47,515 bases of DNA. Source: Lachnospiraceae bacterium. GTDB lineage: Bacteria > Bacillota > Clostridia > Lachnospirales > Lachnospiraceae. Below, piece by piece: positions 8,115-16,283 of the stretch (positions within the stretch are counted from its first letter, which is position 1; every line of letters begins with the position of its first letter). Location: NCBI GenBank assembly GCA_017411305.1, contig JAFQQI010000050.1, forward strand, positions 1 through 47,515, given 5' to 3'. Both the position numbers and the translations under genes were made by a program. The notes under the pieces were generated by a model, which was given only the letters and a program-made list of their open reading frames with translations, had not been told where the DNA came from and ran no database searches.

Positions 8115-9440
8115 ATGGAAAAGAAAGAAATCAGAAGAAGTAAAGAAAAAGCAGCTGACAGGGCAAGAAGAAGAAAACAGAGACAAAAGGTAGTCATGAC
8201 GGAAAAAATAGTGATTGCTGTAATTGCATTTGTTGTTCTTGTAGGCGGCGGTATTTTTATTTATCATATGATACCTGATATGAAGGTGGCTAAGAGCTTA
8301 GAGGAAGCCAGTGCTTTTATCGAAACAGAAGCTTATGATGATGCAATTGCATCTTGTGAAGAAGCGCTTGAAATTGATTCCACTTCCGTACAGGCATACA
8401 GAACTATGGCAGGTGCTTATCTGACAAAGGAAGAAATAACATCTGCAGAACAGGTTTTATATCAGGGGTGGGAAACCACACAGGATGAAAGTCTGCTTCA
8501 GTATTATTGCACTGTCCTTTTAAATGAAGCAGTGGCAGATATCAATAATCAGGCATGCAGTCTCAAGACCCTTGAAAAGTGTATTGCAGTTCTGGAAAAG
8601 GATTCTGATAATGAAGATGCATTCCGATTAATGGGAGAATGCTATAAGAGATTATTTGAAGAATCACCGGAACAGGAAGGTTTGCTTTGCAATGCTTCTA
8701 TGGATGATGCGTGCGGGTTTAAAACATATCAGGACTTGATGTTACGTCTGCTTTTGGTATATGAAGAAACCCCCGGTCAGGAGCTGTTAAACGAGATTGT
8801 CAGATTTGCAGAGCCCGGAACACAGATGTTCTGGATGGACATTGAGCATCTTAGTGATTATGCGGAACTGCTTTCCAGAATTGATGAAAATGCAGACAGC
8901 GATGGGATTGCGCAGCTTAGTGCTTGTGTGAAGAAGGCTTCTGAAATGCAGACTCTTTTTGCTGAGGCTTTTAGTATCTTTGAATCAGGTGATTTTGCGC
9001 CAATCAGAGACTTTATGAATAAAGAAGAATATCTTACTATTCGTGATGGCTTCCTAAGCGGAACCATGGAGTATTGGGATGGCGCAACCTACATTCCCGT
9101 AACCCGTGAAAAAATGAAATTCCTGAAAACAGATGCAGGCTGGAAGTTTGCTTTTGCTGATTATGAAGATTATGACGGCGTAAACGGACTTATCAATGTC
9201 TGGGGTGTGAAGCAGGAGGATGCAGGTGTTCAGAGACTTGCTATTTCTTATGAACCGGCAGGCACAGAGCAACCTACCACGTATGAATTCATCTACCTTT
9301 ACAGCAACGTACAAATCGGAAGCGAATATGTACCTCAGATGAATTACCGTTTTGAAACCCGTGTAGATACGCCGGAAGGAACCATTACCCAGCTGATCGG
9401 AGACTGGGGCGGCGAGCACGAGTGGACCACCGAGTTCTAG
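8115..9440 (+). CDS. membrane-anchored TPR protein, unknown function
   Basis: A 441-residue protein. A highly basic N terminus (about 1-32) precedes one membrane helix (about 34-56), giving an N-in, C-out orientation. Two or more TPR-like helical repeats follow at about 62-130, including the DDAIASCEEALEIDS type pattern, then a mostly acidic region and a C-terminal part with beta-strand character. No catalytic motif is seen. TPR domains usually hold protein partners, so a scaffold on the outer face of the membrane is possible. AGAGGT at about 8104-8109 supports the start. Its stop lies 16 nt before the foldback element. Confidence 0.72.
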   Translation: MEKKEIRRSKEKAADRARRRKQRQKVVMTEKIVIAVIAFVVLVGGGIFIYHMIPDMKVAKSLEEASAFIETEAYDDAIASCEEALEIDSTSVQAYRTMAGAYLTKEEITSAEQVLYQGWETTQDESLLQYYCTVLLNEAVADINNQACSLKTLEKCIAVLEKDSDNEDAFRLMGECYKRLFEESPEQEGLLCNASMDDACGFKTYQDLMLRLLLVYEETPGQELLNEIVRFAEPGTQMFWMDIEHLSDYAELLSRIDENADSDGIAQLSACVKKASEMQTLFAEAFSIFESGDFAPIRDFMNKEEYLTIRDGFLSGTMEYWDGATYIPVTREKMKFLKTDAGWKFAFADYEDYDGVNGLINVWGVKQEDAGVQRLAISYEPAGTEQPTTYEFIYLYSNVQIGSEYVPQMNYRFETRVDTPEGTITQLIGDWGGEHEWTTEF

Positions 9441-9455
9441 TCGATTACATTGTAC

Positions 9456-9918
9456 AGTAATCTAACAGTCCTCACAGTAACGATTATCTTTTGATTTTTT
9501 TGCGACAGCTCCAATAACAGATTTCAGGATTTTATGAAACAGGCTGTCACAAATGTTTATTAACTGTCAAACTCAAAACTCAAAGCGTATGCTGTAATAG
9601 ACACAAACTGATTATAAAAGCTTTTTAAGAAATCAATAGGCGCATTTTAGAAAACTAACACCCCATTTCAACCTGTTCGAAGCGAAGCAAGTTTTGAAAT
9701 GGGGTGTTAATAAAGTTTCTAAAATGCGCCTATTAGATTTCTCTTAAAAGGTTTTATCGAAGTTGTGTCTATACAGCATAGCTTTTCAAACAGTTGAGTT
9801 TGACAGTAACATTATTGTGACAGCCTTTTCTATAAAATCTTCTGAAATCTGTTATAAGAAGCAAGTCACTAAAAAATATCAAAAAGATAATGCTTACAGT
9901 GAGGACCGTTAGATTACT
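9456..9918. mobile_element. 463-bp foldback (near-palindromic) MITE-like element
   Basis: Almost the whole gap between two convergent genes is one imperfect inverted repeat with arms of about 220 bp. The outer ends are AGTAATCTAAC (9456-9466) and its exact complement GTTAGATTACT (9908-9918). Inside, AACACCCCATTTCAA near 9657-9671 and TTGAAATGGGGTGTT at 9694-9708 pair exactly, and a 19-nt block around GGCGCATTTTAG also pairs. Small mismatches and indels occur elsewhere. The turn contains TTCGAAGCGAAG. There is no ORF for a transposase and no clear target-site duplication. The right end includes the last Glu codon and stop of the ABC gene. Confidence 0.7.
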
Positions 9919-11692
9919 CCGGCAGGACCATTTGAGCCATATGAAGTCTATAATAAGCTCCTTTCTTCTCCAGCAGTTCCTTCACAGTTCCTTCCTCTAC
10001 AATTCCCCCGTCATCAACAACGAAAATCCTATCCGCCTTTTGAATAGTAGACAATCTGTGTGCGATAACAAAGGAAGTACGTCCCTTAAGCAGTGCTTCG
10101 ATACCGTCCTGTACCAAAAGTTCGGTATGAGTATCAATACTGGAGGTTGCCTCATCCAGTATCAAAATGCCGGGATTGGAAACCATGGTTCTGGCAAATG
10201 CCAGCAGCTGCTTTTGACCAACGGATAATCCGCCGCCACGCTCGGAGAGGACAGTATCATAACCATTTTCTAGCTGACAGATAAATTCATGGGCATGAAC
10301 AGCTTTTGCTGCAGCAATGATTTCTTCATCAGTGGCATCTAATTTACCATATCTGATATTCTCTTTAATGGTTCCGGAGAACAGGAAGTTATCCTGTGTC
10401 ATAATGCCCATCTGACTACGAAGGCTTTCGATGGTAACATCTTTCACATTAAAACCGTCAATGCTGACAATACCTTTCTGAACATCATAAAAACGACTGA
10501 TTAGGTTTACTATGGTAGTTTTGCCGGCGCCGGTAGGTCCCACTAAAGCAATGGTTTCTCCGGGTGCAATAGTAAATGAAACATCATCCAGTACATTTAC
10601 TTCTCCGTCATAAGAGAAGGTTACATGTTCAAAAGTAACCTGACCTTTGATTGCAGGCATTTCCTTTACATTTTCATGATCCGTAATTTCCGCATCAGTA
10701 TCTAAGATCTCAAAAATACGCTCTGCTGCGGCAAGATTGGTAATAATCTGATTATAAAAATTACTTAAATTCATAATCGGGTTCCAGAACATACCGATAT
10801 AGGTGCCGAACGCGATAAAAGTACCGATACTTACATTTTCTACACCTAAAATCAAAATTCCCACAAAGTACAGCGCAGCCATACCAAAACCCCAGCAAAA
10901 GTCAATCACTGAGCCTAACGCATCATTAATGCGGACTGCCGAAATAAAAGCATCCCTATGCTCGTCAACGAGAGAAGAGAAGGTTTCTTTGGTTTCTTCT
11001 TCCGCGGTAAAGCTCTGAATAATGCGGATTCCGGAAATGTCTTCATGAACAAAGGCATTTAAATTAGAGGATTTTTTTCGGAAAATCTGCCAGCGCTTAT
11101 GGGAATATACCTGTATCAGCCACATGCCTACAGCCATGACCGGCAAACTGCATAGAGAGGCCAGTGCCAAAGTCGGGTTTTTGAGAAACATAATACATCC
11201 AACAGCCAGTACCATAATAAAGTCAGGGATGAGGGTAGTCACAAAGTTACCCAGTACTTCCTTCAAGGAATTAATATCACCGATAATTCTGGATAAAATT
11301 TTCCCCGTGGGACGGCTGTCAAAAAAGTGCAAATCCAAGGTTTGGATATGGGTATACAGCTCTTGTCTGATGGTTACTAAAATATTGTTACAAACCTTTT
11401 CCATCATAAGCATACGCAGTTTCATACTACCGACCATTAAAAGGTTCAGTATCAGGGCAAGTAGCAATAACCTGATAAGTCCCGGCATATTACCGGCAGC
11501 AATATAAGTATCGATAGCCTTTTCAATAAACAGCGGGTTTAATAGGGAAACCATAACGCCGAATGCCATAAATAATAATACTATGAATATTTGTTTTTTA
11601 TAGGAGAGCAGATAAGCAAAAAGTCGCTTCAGGGTTTTGACTTTACCGGCGGACTGTATCTGCTCGTCATCTTTATATGAATTAACACTCAT
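9914..11692 (-). CDS. ABC exporter half-transporter, catalytic-site subunit (BmrD/YheH-like)
   Basis: A 592-residue transporter: six membrane helices (about 35-320) fused to an ATPase domain. Walker A GPTGAGKTT is near 387, the signature is LSVGQ rather than LSGGQ, and Walker B ILILDEAT (near 512) keeps the catalytic Glu. The ATG at 11692 (MSVNSYKDDEQ) is chosen because AAGGAGGGA lies just upstream; longer upstream reading is not supported. It overlaps the stop of its partner gene by 11 nt. With the degenerate Walker B of the partner, this predicts a heterodimeric multidrug-type exporter with one active and one degenerate ATP site. Substrate is unknown. Confidence 0.88.
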   Translation of the reverse strand: MSVNSYKDDEQIQSAGKVKTLKRLFAYLLSYKKQIFIVLLFMAFGVMVSLLNPLFIEKAIDTYIAAGNMPGLIRLLLLALILNLLMVGSMKLRMLMMEKVCNNILVTIRQELYTHIQTLDLHFFDSRPTGKILSRIIGDINSLKEVLGNFVTTLIPDFIMVLAVGCIMFLKNPTLALASLCSLPVMAVGMWLIQVYSHKRWQIFRKKSSNLNAFVHEDISGIRIIQSFTAEEETKETFSSLVDEHRDAFISAVRINDALGSVIDFCWGFGMAALYFVGILILGVENVSIGTFIAFGTYIGMFWNPIMNLSNFYNQIITNLAAAERIFEILDTDAEITDHENVKEMPAIKGQVTFEHVTFSYDGEVNVLDDVSFTIAPGETIALVGPTGAGKTTIVNLISRFYDVQKGIVSIDGFNVKDVTIESLRSQMGIMTQDNFLFSGTIKENIRYGKLDATDEEIIAAAKAVHAHEFICQLENGYDTVLSERGGGLSVGQKQLLAFARTMVSNPGILILDEATSSIDTHTELLVQDGIEALLKGRTSFVIAHRLSTIQKADRIFVVDDGGIVEEGTVKELLEKKGAYYRLHMAQMVLPE

Positions 11693-13418
11693 TAGAATCC
11701 CTCCTTTCCGTTCCGTACTGTGCCTGATAGGTTTGGTAATATAAGCCCTTTTCGGCAAGCAGACTTTTGTGGGTTCCACGCTCCTTAATGGAGCCGTTTT
11801 CTAAGATAATAATTTCATCTGCATTACAAAGTGCACTAATGCGGTGACCGATAATAATCTTGGTAGTATCCGGCAGGTTGCGCAGAGTTTCCTGTATTTG
11901 CTGTTCCGTTTCCATATCCAGTGCAGAGGTGGAGTCATCCAGAACCAAAATCGGATTTTTCTTTGCAAGTGCTCTTGCAATGGTGATACGCTGCTTCTGA
12001 CCGCCGGAAAGCCCTACACCACGTTCCCCGATTACCGTTTCATATCTATTTTCCATCCGTTCGATGAAGTCCTTGGCCTGGGCAGCTTTAGCCGCTTTCT
12101 GCACCGAAGAATCGGTAAGCAGCGCCTTTTTACCAAGCTTAACATTTTCCGTAATGGTATCTGAAAATAAGAACACATCCTGCATTACCTGTGAGACAGA
12201 GCTTCGCAGCTGCTTTAAGGACAGCTTGCGGATATCCACATCATCCAGATAAATGGCACCGTCTGTTACATCATAAAGGCGTTCCAATAAATGAATTAAA
12301 GAGCTTTTGCCGGCTCCTGTAGCGCCCATGATACCTAAGGTTTTACCGGGCTCTACCACAAAGGAAACATCCTTTAATATTTCATAACCGTCTGCCTTGT
12401 GGAAGGATACATGGGAAAATTCCACCTTCCCTTTTACATGGGGCAGAACAACAGGCTGCTCAGGGTTCTGAATGGTTGGTGTCTGGTCGTAAATTGCTTT
12501 CAGCTTCTTGTTGGAAGCAGCAGCACTTGATAAGCTGTTGGTCAGCCAGCCCAGCATTTCCATAGGCCATACGATATTCATGGAATATTCAATAAAGGCA
12601 GTTAGTGTACCAAGGGTGATTTCCTTTTGCATCACCAGTATGCCGCCTGTTAACAGGACAGAAAGGGGAAGCAACTTGGTAATCAGACTGATATAAGGCG
12701 AATATTTCACAAACACTCCGGACTGCTGAAGGTTTAGCTCGCAGTAGCGTTTATTGTGGGAAAGGAATTTGCTGATTTCAAATTTTTCCCGGGCAAAGGC
12801 TTTTACGGTACGAACCCCTGCCAGATTTTCTTCAGCAACAGTATTTAACTTGGCATTTTCTTCACTGATGGCGCCGTATACGTCATCCAGCTTCTTTTCC
12901 ATGGTAATGGCTATGGTAGCGGAAATAATCATGCATACAGTGGGGATAACAGCCAGCTTCCAGCTTAAATTGTACATACAAAATAAAACAATGGAAGAGT
13001 GGATGACCACTTCAATCATCAGCATGCCTACATAAGCAAAAGCATCCCAAATGCGGTCGATGTCATCTTTGACACGGCTCATCAGTTCCCCGGTTCCGGT
13101 GCGTTCAAAAAAGTCAGCACTTAAGGACTGGATATGGTCAAAAAGTCTTCTTCGCATTTCCCCCATAACCTTGGTACTGGTAATGTCAAAGATATATTCC
13201 TTGCAATACTGGAAGATACAACGTCCCACACCCACAATCAAAATTCCGGCCAGTAAGTATTTTAACAGTTCTATATTTCCCCCAAGGATGACATCATCTA
13301 CGATATGTTTGGTCAGCTGTGGGGAAAGCATATCCAGTGATATGCTGATAATCATGGAGAGCACTGCCAGAAGATAGGCAAATTTATGCTCCCATATGTA
13401 AGTCGATATTTTTTTCAT
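11682..13418 (-). CDS. ABC exporter half-transporter, degenerate-site subunit (BmrC/YheI-like)
   Basis: A 578-residue protein with six membrane helices (about 15-300) and an ATPase domain. Walker A GATGAGKSS is near residue 364, the signature LSGGQKQR is intact, but Walker B reads LVLDDST (near 493): Asp replaces the catalytic Glu. This is the usual mark of the degenerate site in heterodimeric exporters such as BmrCD, LmrCD and TM287/288. Start ATG at 13418 follows GAGGAGGG. It is the first structural gene of the operon and lies directly behind a leader ORF and a terminator hairpin, so expression is probably set by transcription attenuation (inference). Confidence 0.88.
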   Translation of the reverse strand: MKKISTYIWEHKFAYLLAVLSMIISISLDMLSPQLTKHIVDDVILGGNIELLKYLLAGILIVGVGRCIFQYCKEYIFDITSTKVMGEMRRRLFDHIQSLSADFFERTGTGELMSRVKDDIDRIWDAFAYVGMLMIEVVIHSSIVLFCMYNLSWKLAVIPTVCMIISATIAITMEKKLDDVYGAISEENAKLNTVAEENLAGVRTVKAFAREKFEISKFLSHNKRYCELNLQQSGVFVKYSPYISLITKLLPLSVLLTGGILVMQKEITLGTLTAFIEYSMNIVWPMEMLGWLTNSLSSAAASNKKLKAIYDQTPTIQNPEQPVVLPHVKGKVEFSHVSFHKADGYEILKDVSFVVEPGKTLGIMGATGAGKSSLIHLLERLYDVTDGAIYLDDVDIRKLSLKQLRSSVSQVMQDVFLFSDTITENVKLGKKALLTDSSVQKAAKAAQAKDFIERMENRYETVIGERGVGLSGGQKQRITIARALAKKNPILVLDDSTSALDMETEQQIQETLRNLPDTTKIIIGHRISALCNADEIIILENGSIKERGTHKSLLAEKGLYYQTYQAQYGTERRDSNEC

Positions 13419-13445
13419 AAGAATCCCTCCTCAAAATCAGTGTAA

Positions 13446-13479
13446 CAAAAAAGCTGCTACGGAATTACCGTAACAGCTT
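13446..13479 (-). terminator. intrinsic terminator/attenuator before the ABC exporter genes
   Basis: On the minus strand AAGCTGTTACGG (13479-13468), loop TAATT, CCGTAGCAGCTT (13462-13451) and a six-T run to 13447. The stem is 12 bp with one G-U pair. It ends about 28 nt before the ABC gene start, so read-through is needed for expression. TGCTAC at 13542-13537 could instead pair with GTAGCA (13460-13455) in the 3' half of the stem, a possible antiterminator. An additional GCAAGC/GCTTGC hairpin lies at 13499-13516. Confidence 0.8.
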
Positions 13480-13569
13480 GCTAATTGTCTGTATCGGGGC
13501 AAGCATAAAGGCTTGCAAAAGTGATTTGTCAGGTGTGTAGCACAATTGGCATATACTTGAAAAATTCTG

Positions 13570-13680
13570 TCAGACAGTAAAAAGTAAGGAAGGTAATTTC
13601 GCTTCAAAAACAGCTATGAAGTTGTTGGACAATGTACCGGATGCATGTGCACCGAATAATCTGTTATTAATTGTTGTCAT
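13570..13680 (-). CDS. 36-residue leader peptide (BmrB-like candidate)
   Basis: A small ORF with ATG at 13680-13678 and TGA at 13572-13570, preceded by a consensus AAGGAGG (13696-13690) at 9-nt spacing, one of the best ribosome binding sites in the window. It begins MTTINNRLFGAHASG and ends LPSLLFTV; there is no signal peptide or run of one amino acid. The order promoter, leader ORF, terminator, ABC pair copies the layout of B. subtilis bmrB-bmrC-bmrD, where antibiotic-stalled translation of the leader ORF prevents termination. No sequence similarity to BmrB is claimed. Alternatively it is a small functional protein. Confidence 0.6.
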   Translation of the reverse strand: MTTINNRLFGAHASGTLSNNFIAVFEAKLPSLLFTV

Positions 13681-13726
13681 TGTTAATTACCTCCTTCCTT
13701 ACGTGTTTGTTTATTCGCTAGTACCT

Positions 13727-13755
13727 AACATACGCCTGCAATTTTGTTTTGTCAA
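13727..13755 (-). promoter_or_regulatory. promoter of leader ORF and ABC exporter operon
   Basis: On the minus strand TTGACA (13755-13750), 17 nt, TATGTT (13732-13727). Predicted start near 13720, giving a leader of about 300 nt before the first ABC gene. Confidence 0.7.
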
Positions 13756-13844
13756 CTACTTTTTAAGAAAATTGTTTGCGGATTGTTTTTTTGACGGTAA
13801 TGACTTACAATAATAGATAAGTTTAAAAGAAAAGAGGATACCTT

Positions 13845-15017
13845 ATGGTTGCATTATTTGCAAAATTATGGATTAAGGATTATGAAAATTTATCAGATAG
13901 TAAGGTGCGTCAGGCTTACGGAATTCTTTGCGGAGCTTTGGGAATTGCACTTAATATTCTTTTGTTTGCCGGGAAAGCATTGGCAGGACTGCTTAGCGGT
14001 TCCATTGCCATTACGGCAGATGCTTTTAATAATTTGTCAGATGCAGGATCTTCTCTCGTGACACTTGCCGGATTTAAGTTAGCAGGACAAAAGCCGGACA
14101 GCGACCACCCATTCGGACACGGAAGAATTGAGTACATATCGGGACTTGTAGTATCCATGATTATTATATTAATGGCTTTTGAATTGCTGAAAAGTGCCAT
14201 TGATAAAATTCTGCATCCGGTTCGTGTGGAATCAAGTCCGTTAATTATTGCAATTTTAATCCTGTCTATTTTAGTGAAGTGCTATATGGCTTTTTATAAT
14301 CACAAGGTAGGCAGAAGAATTCGTAGTTCTGCCATGGAAGCAACAGCCAAGGACAGCTTGAGTGACAGTGTGGCTACCTTTGTAGTACTATGCACCACAT
14401 TGCTTGCGCAGGTGACGGATTTTATGATTGATGGGTATTGCGGTGTACTTGTGGCTATGTTTGTATTCGCGGCAGGTTTTCAGGCAGCTAAGGAGACGGT
14501 AAGTCCTCTTTTGGGTCAACCGCCGGAGCCGGAATTTGTGCAAAAGATGGAACAGATTATCATGGAATACGAAGAGCAGGGTGTTTTGGGAATTCACGAT
14601 TTGGTGGTACATAATTACGGTCCCGGAAGAGTGATGCTTTCCGTTCATGTGGAGGTTCCTTCAAGCGGAGATATTTTAGTACTCCATGATATGGTGGATA
14701 CCATTGAACACAGATTGGCAAGAGAGCTTAGCTGTAATGCCGTAATTCATATGGATCCTGTTTGCGTAGATGATGAGCTTACCAATTCTATTAAAGAAAA
14801 GGTATCACTGATAATCAGGGAAATGGAAGGCGAGGTTACCTTTCATGACTTCAGAATCGTAAGCGGTCCTACCCATACCAATTTAATTTTTGATGTGGTA
14901 GTTCCTTTTGGTTATGTTATGTCAGACAGTGAAATAGAGAGCTATATAGAAAAGAAAGTAAAAGAAATTGACGTAAATTACTTTACGGTAATTGAAATAG
15001 ATAAGGCGTATTGTTAA
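13845..15017 (+). CDS. cation diffusion facilitator transporter, probably Mn2+ export
   Basis: A 390-residue CDF-family antiporter with about six membrane helices in the first 215 residues and a long cytoplasmic C-terminal dimerisation region. The TM2 metal site reads ADAFNNLSDAGSS, giving an NxxxD pair, the loop has DHPFGHGR, and TM5 reads KDSLSD, giving DxxxD. The Zn-type HxxxD is absent. N/D in TM2 with DxxxD in TM5 is the pattern I associate with Mn-exporting members (MntE, MneP type), so Mn2+ efflux is the best inference; Fe2+ or mixed specificity is possible. It is divergent from the ABC operon leader. Confidence 0.85.
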   Translation: MVALFAKLWIKDYENLSDSKVRQAYGILCGALGIALNILLFAGKALAGLLSGSIAITADAFNNLSDAGSSLVTLAGFKLAGQKPDSDHPFGHGRIEYISGLVVSMIIILMAFELLKSAIDKILHPVRVESSPLIIAILILSILVKCYMAFYNHKVGRRIRSSAMEATAKDSLSDSVATFVVLCTTLLAQVTDFMIDGYCGVLVAMFVFAAGFQAAKETVSPLLGQPPEPEFVQKMEQIIMEYEEQGVLGIHDLVVHNYGPGRVMLSVHVEVPSSGDILVLHDMVDTIEHRLARELSCNAVIHMDPVCVDDELTNSIKEKVSLIIREMEGEVTFHDFRIVSGPTHTNLIFDVVVPFGYVMSDSEIESYIEKKVKEIDVNYFTVIEIDKAYC

Positions 15018-15021
15018 GAAG

Positions 15022-16209
15022 ATGGAGAAAAAACGGATGGAATTGCCGTGCATCGGACGGCGAAAAGAAGAAATCAATATATTTATCTATGCAATAGCAA
15101 TCAGGCTGGTATTCTATCTGATATCGGTTTGTATGATGGCGGTGGTAGGAGATTATCCAAACGGGATTACGTTTTCCGACTTTTTGGATACTTGGCAGCG
15201 CTGGGATTCTTCTCCCTATCTGCGAATTGCAGAAAATGGTTACAGAGGGTATCAGGAAAACGGACAATTTTTGGATATTGTTTTTTATCCGCTGTACCCG
15301 TGGCTAATCCGTATTGTTGAAATGATAGTCGGAGAATTCCGGTTAGCCGGAATTGTAGTATCGACAATTTGCTTTGGCATAGGAAGCGTTTATTTTCATA
15401 AGCTGGTAGAAGATGAATTTGGAAAGGAAGAGGCTGAAAACGGCTACCTGGCACTTCTTTCCTTTCCCTTTGCCTTTTTCTTCGGCGCAATTATGACAGA
15501 ATCCTTGTTTTTCGCATTGTCCGCCGCTTTTTTGTATTATCTTCGAAAGCACAAATGGGGATTGGTATGCAGTATCGGTTTTCTTGCATGTCTTACGAAG
15601 ATACAGGGCATTTTGCTTGCTTTGGCGGTATTAGCGGAATTATTCTTTAGTGAAAAAGGATTTGCTCTTTTAAAATCAAAACAATGGAAAGAATTTGGAA
15701 GTAAAATTCTTATACCCGGGCTAAAATGCGTACCGATGATAGGAGGCGTATTGGTTTATCTGTTTATCAATTATTTGATAGAGGGAGATATATTCCGCTT
15801 TATGTATTATCAGCAAAATCATTGGAATCATACAGTAGGTCCTTTTTGGGAAACCGTAAGATACTCGGCAGCTTATGCAGCAGACGGGTGGTATCAGTCT
15901 ACGGGAATGGGACTTTGGGTGCCTCAGTTTGTTTTGTTTTTTGTATTACTTGGGGCTATTATTTATGGTTTTCGGAAGAAGCTTAGACCAACCTATCTGG
16001 TTTACCTGATAGCATATGCTTTGGTAACGTATTCTTCCACATGGTTAATCAGCGGTGGAAGATATACCTTAAGTACCTTACCCTTATTCATGCTTGCAGG
16101 ACGGTTTTTTACGGAACATAAGAATAGTAAAAAGGTAATAATTCCTTTTTCTTTTGCACTGATGATGGTTTATCTGGTAGGCTATTATCAATGGAAACAA
16201 ATTATGTAA
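15022..16209 (+). CDS. PIG-V-like membrane mannosyltransferase (GT-C)
   Basis: A 395-residue integral membrane protein with roughly nine or ten helices. The first outside loop has WQRWDSSPYLRIAENGY and then FYPLYP, closely resembling the W-D-x-x-x-Y-x-x-IA-x-x-GY and YPxYP features of the PIG-V/GPI mannosyltransferase 2 family and its bacterial relatives. These GT-C enzymes use a polyprenyl-phosphate sugar on the outer face of the membrane. The acceptor is unknown. The gene begins 4 nt after the CDF stop; the ribosome binding site is weak, so translation may be coupled, or ATG 15037 may be used. Confidence 0.75.
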   Translation: MEKKRMELPCIGRRKEEINIFIYAIAIRLVFYLISVCMMAVVGDYPNGITFSDFLDTWQRWDSSPYLRIAENGYRGYQENGQFLDIVFYPLYPWLIRIVEMIVGEFRLAGIVVSTICFGIGSVYFHKLVEDEFGKEEAENGYLALLSFPFAFFFGAIMTESLFFALSAAFLYYLRKHKWGLVCSIGFLACLTKIQGILLALAVLAELFFSEKGFALLKSKQWKEFGSKILIPGLKCVPMIGGVLVYLFINYLIEGDIFRFMYYQQNHWNHTVGPFWETVRYSAAYAADGWYQSTGMGLWVPQFVLFFVLLGAIIYGFRKKLRPTYLVYLIAYALVTYSSTWLISGGRYTLSTLPLFMLAGRFFTEHKNSKKVIIPFSFALMMVYLVGYYQWKQIM

Positions 16210-16214
16210 AACTA

Positions 16215-16243
16215 TTGCATGAAGCTGTGAAAACGTGTATAAT
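16215..16243 (+). promoter_or_regulatory. strong promoter of gpmI
   Basis: TTGCAT (16215-16220), 17-nt spacer, perfect TATAAT (16238-16243), about 40 nt upstream of the gpmI start. Confidence 0.75.
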
Positions 16244-16283
16244 TTTTCACGGTAGAAAGCGCTAAACAGAAGGAGAATATAGA

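Noticed and set aside
9456-9918. CRISPR array or insertion sequence in the gap between convergent genes
   Set aside because: There are no regularly spaced direct repeats and no transposase ORF; the structure is one inverted repeat.
13616-13813. 65-codon open frame on the plus strand in the ABC leader
   Set aside because: It is antisense to the leader peptide and promoter, has no ribosome binding site, and the minus-strand ORF has a far better start signal.
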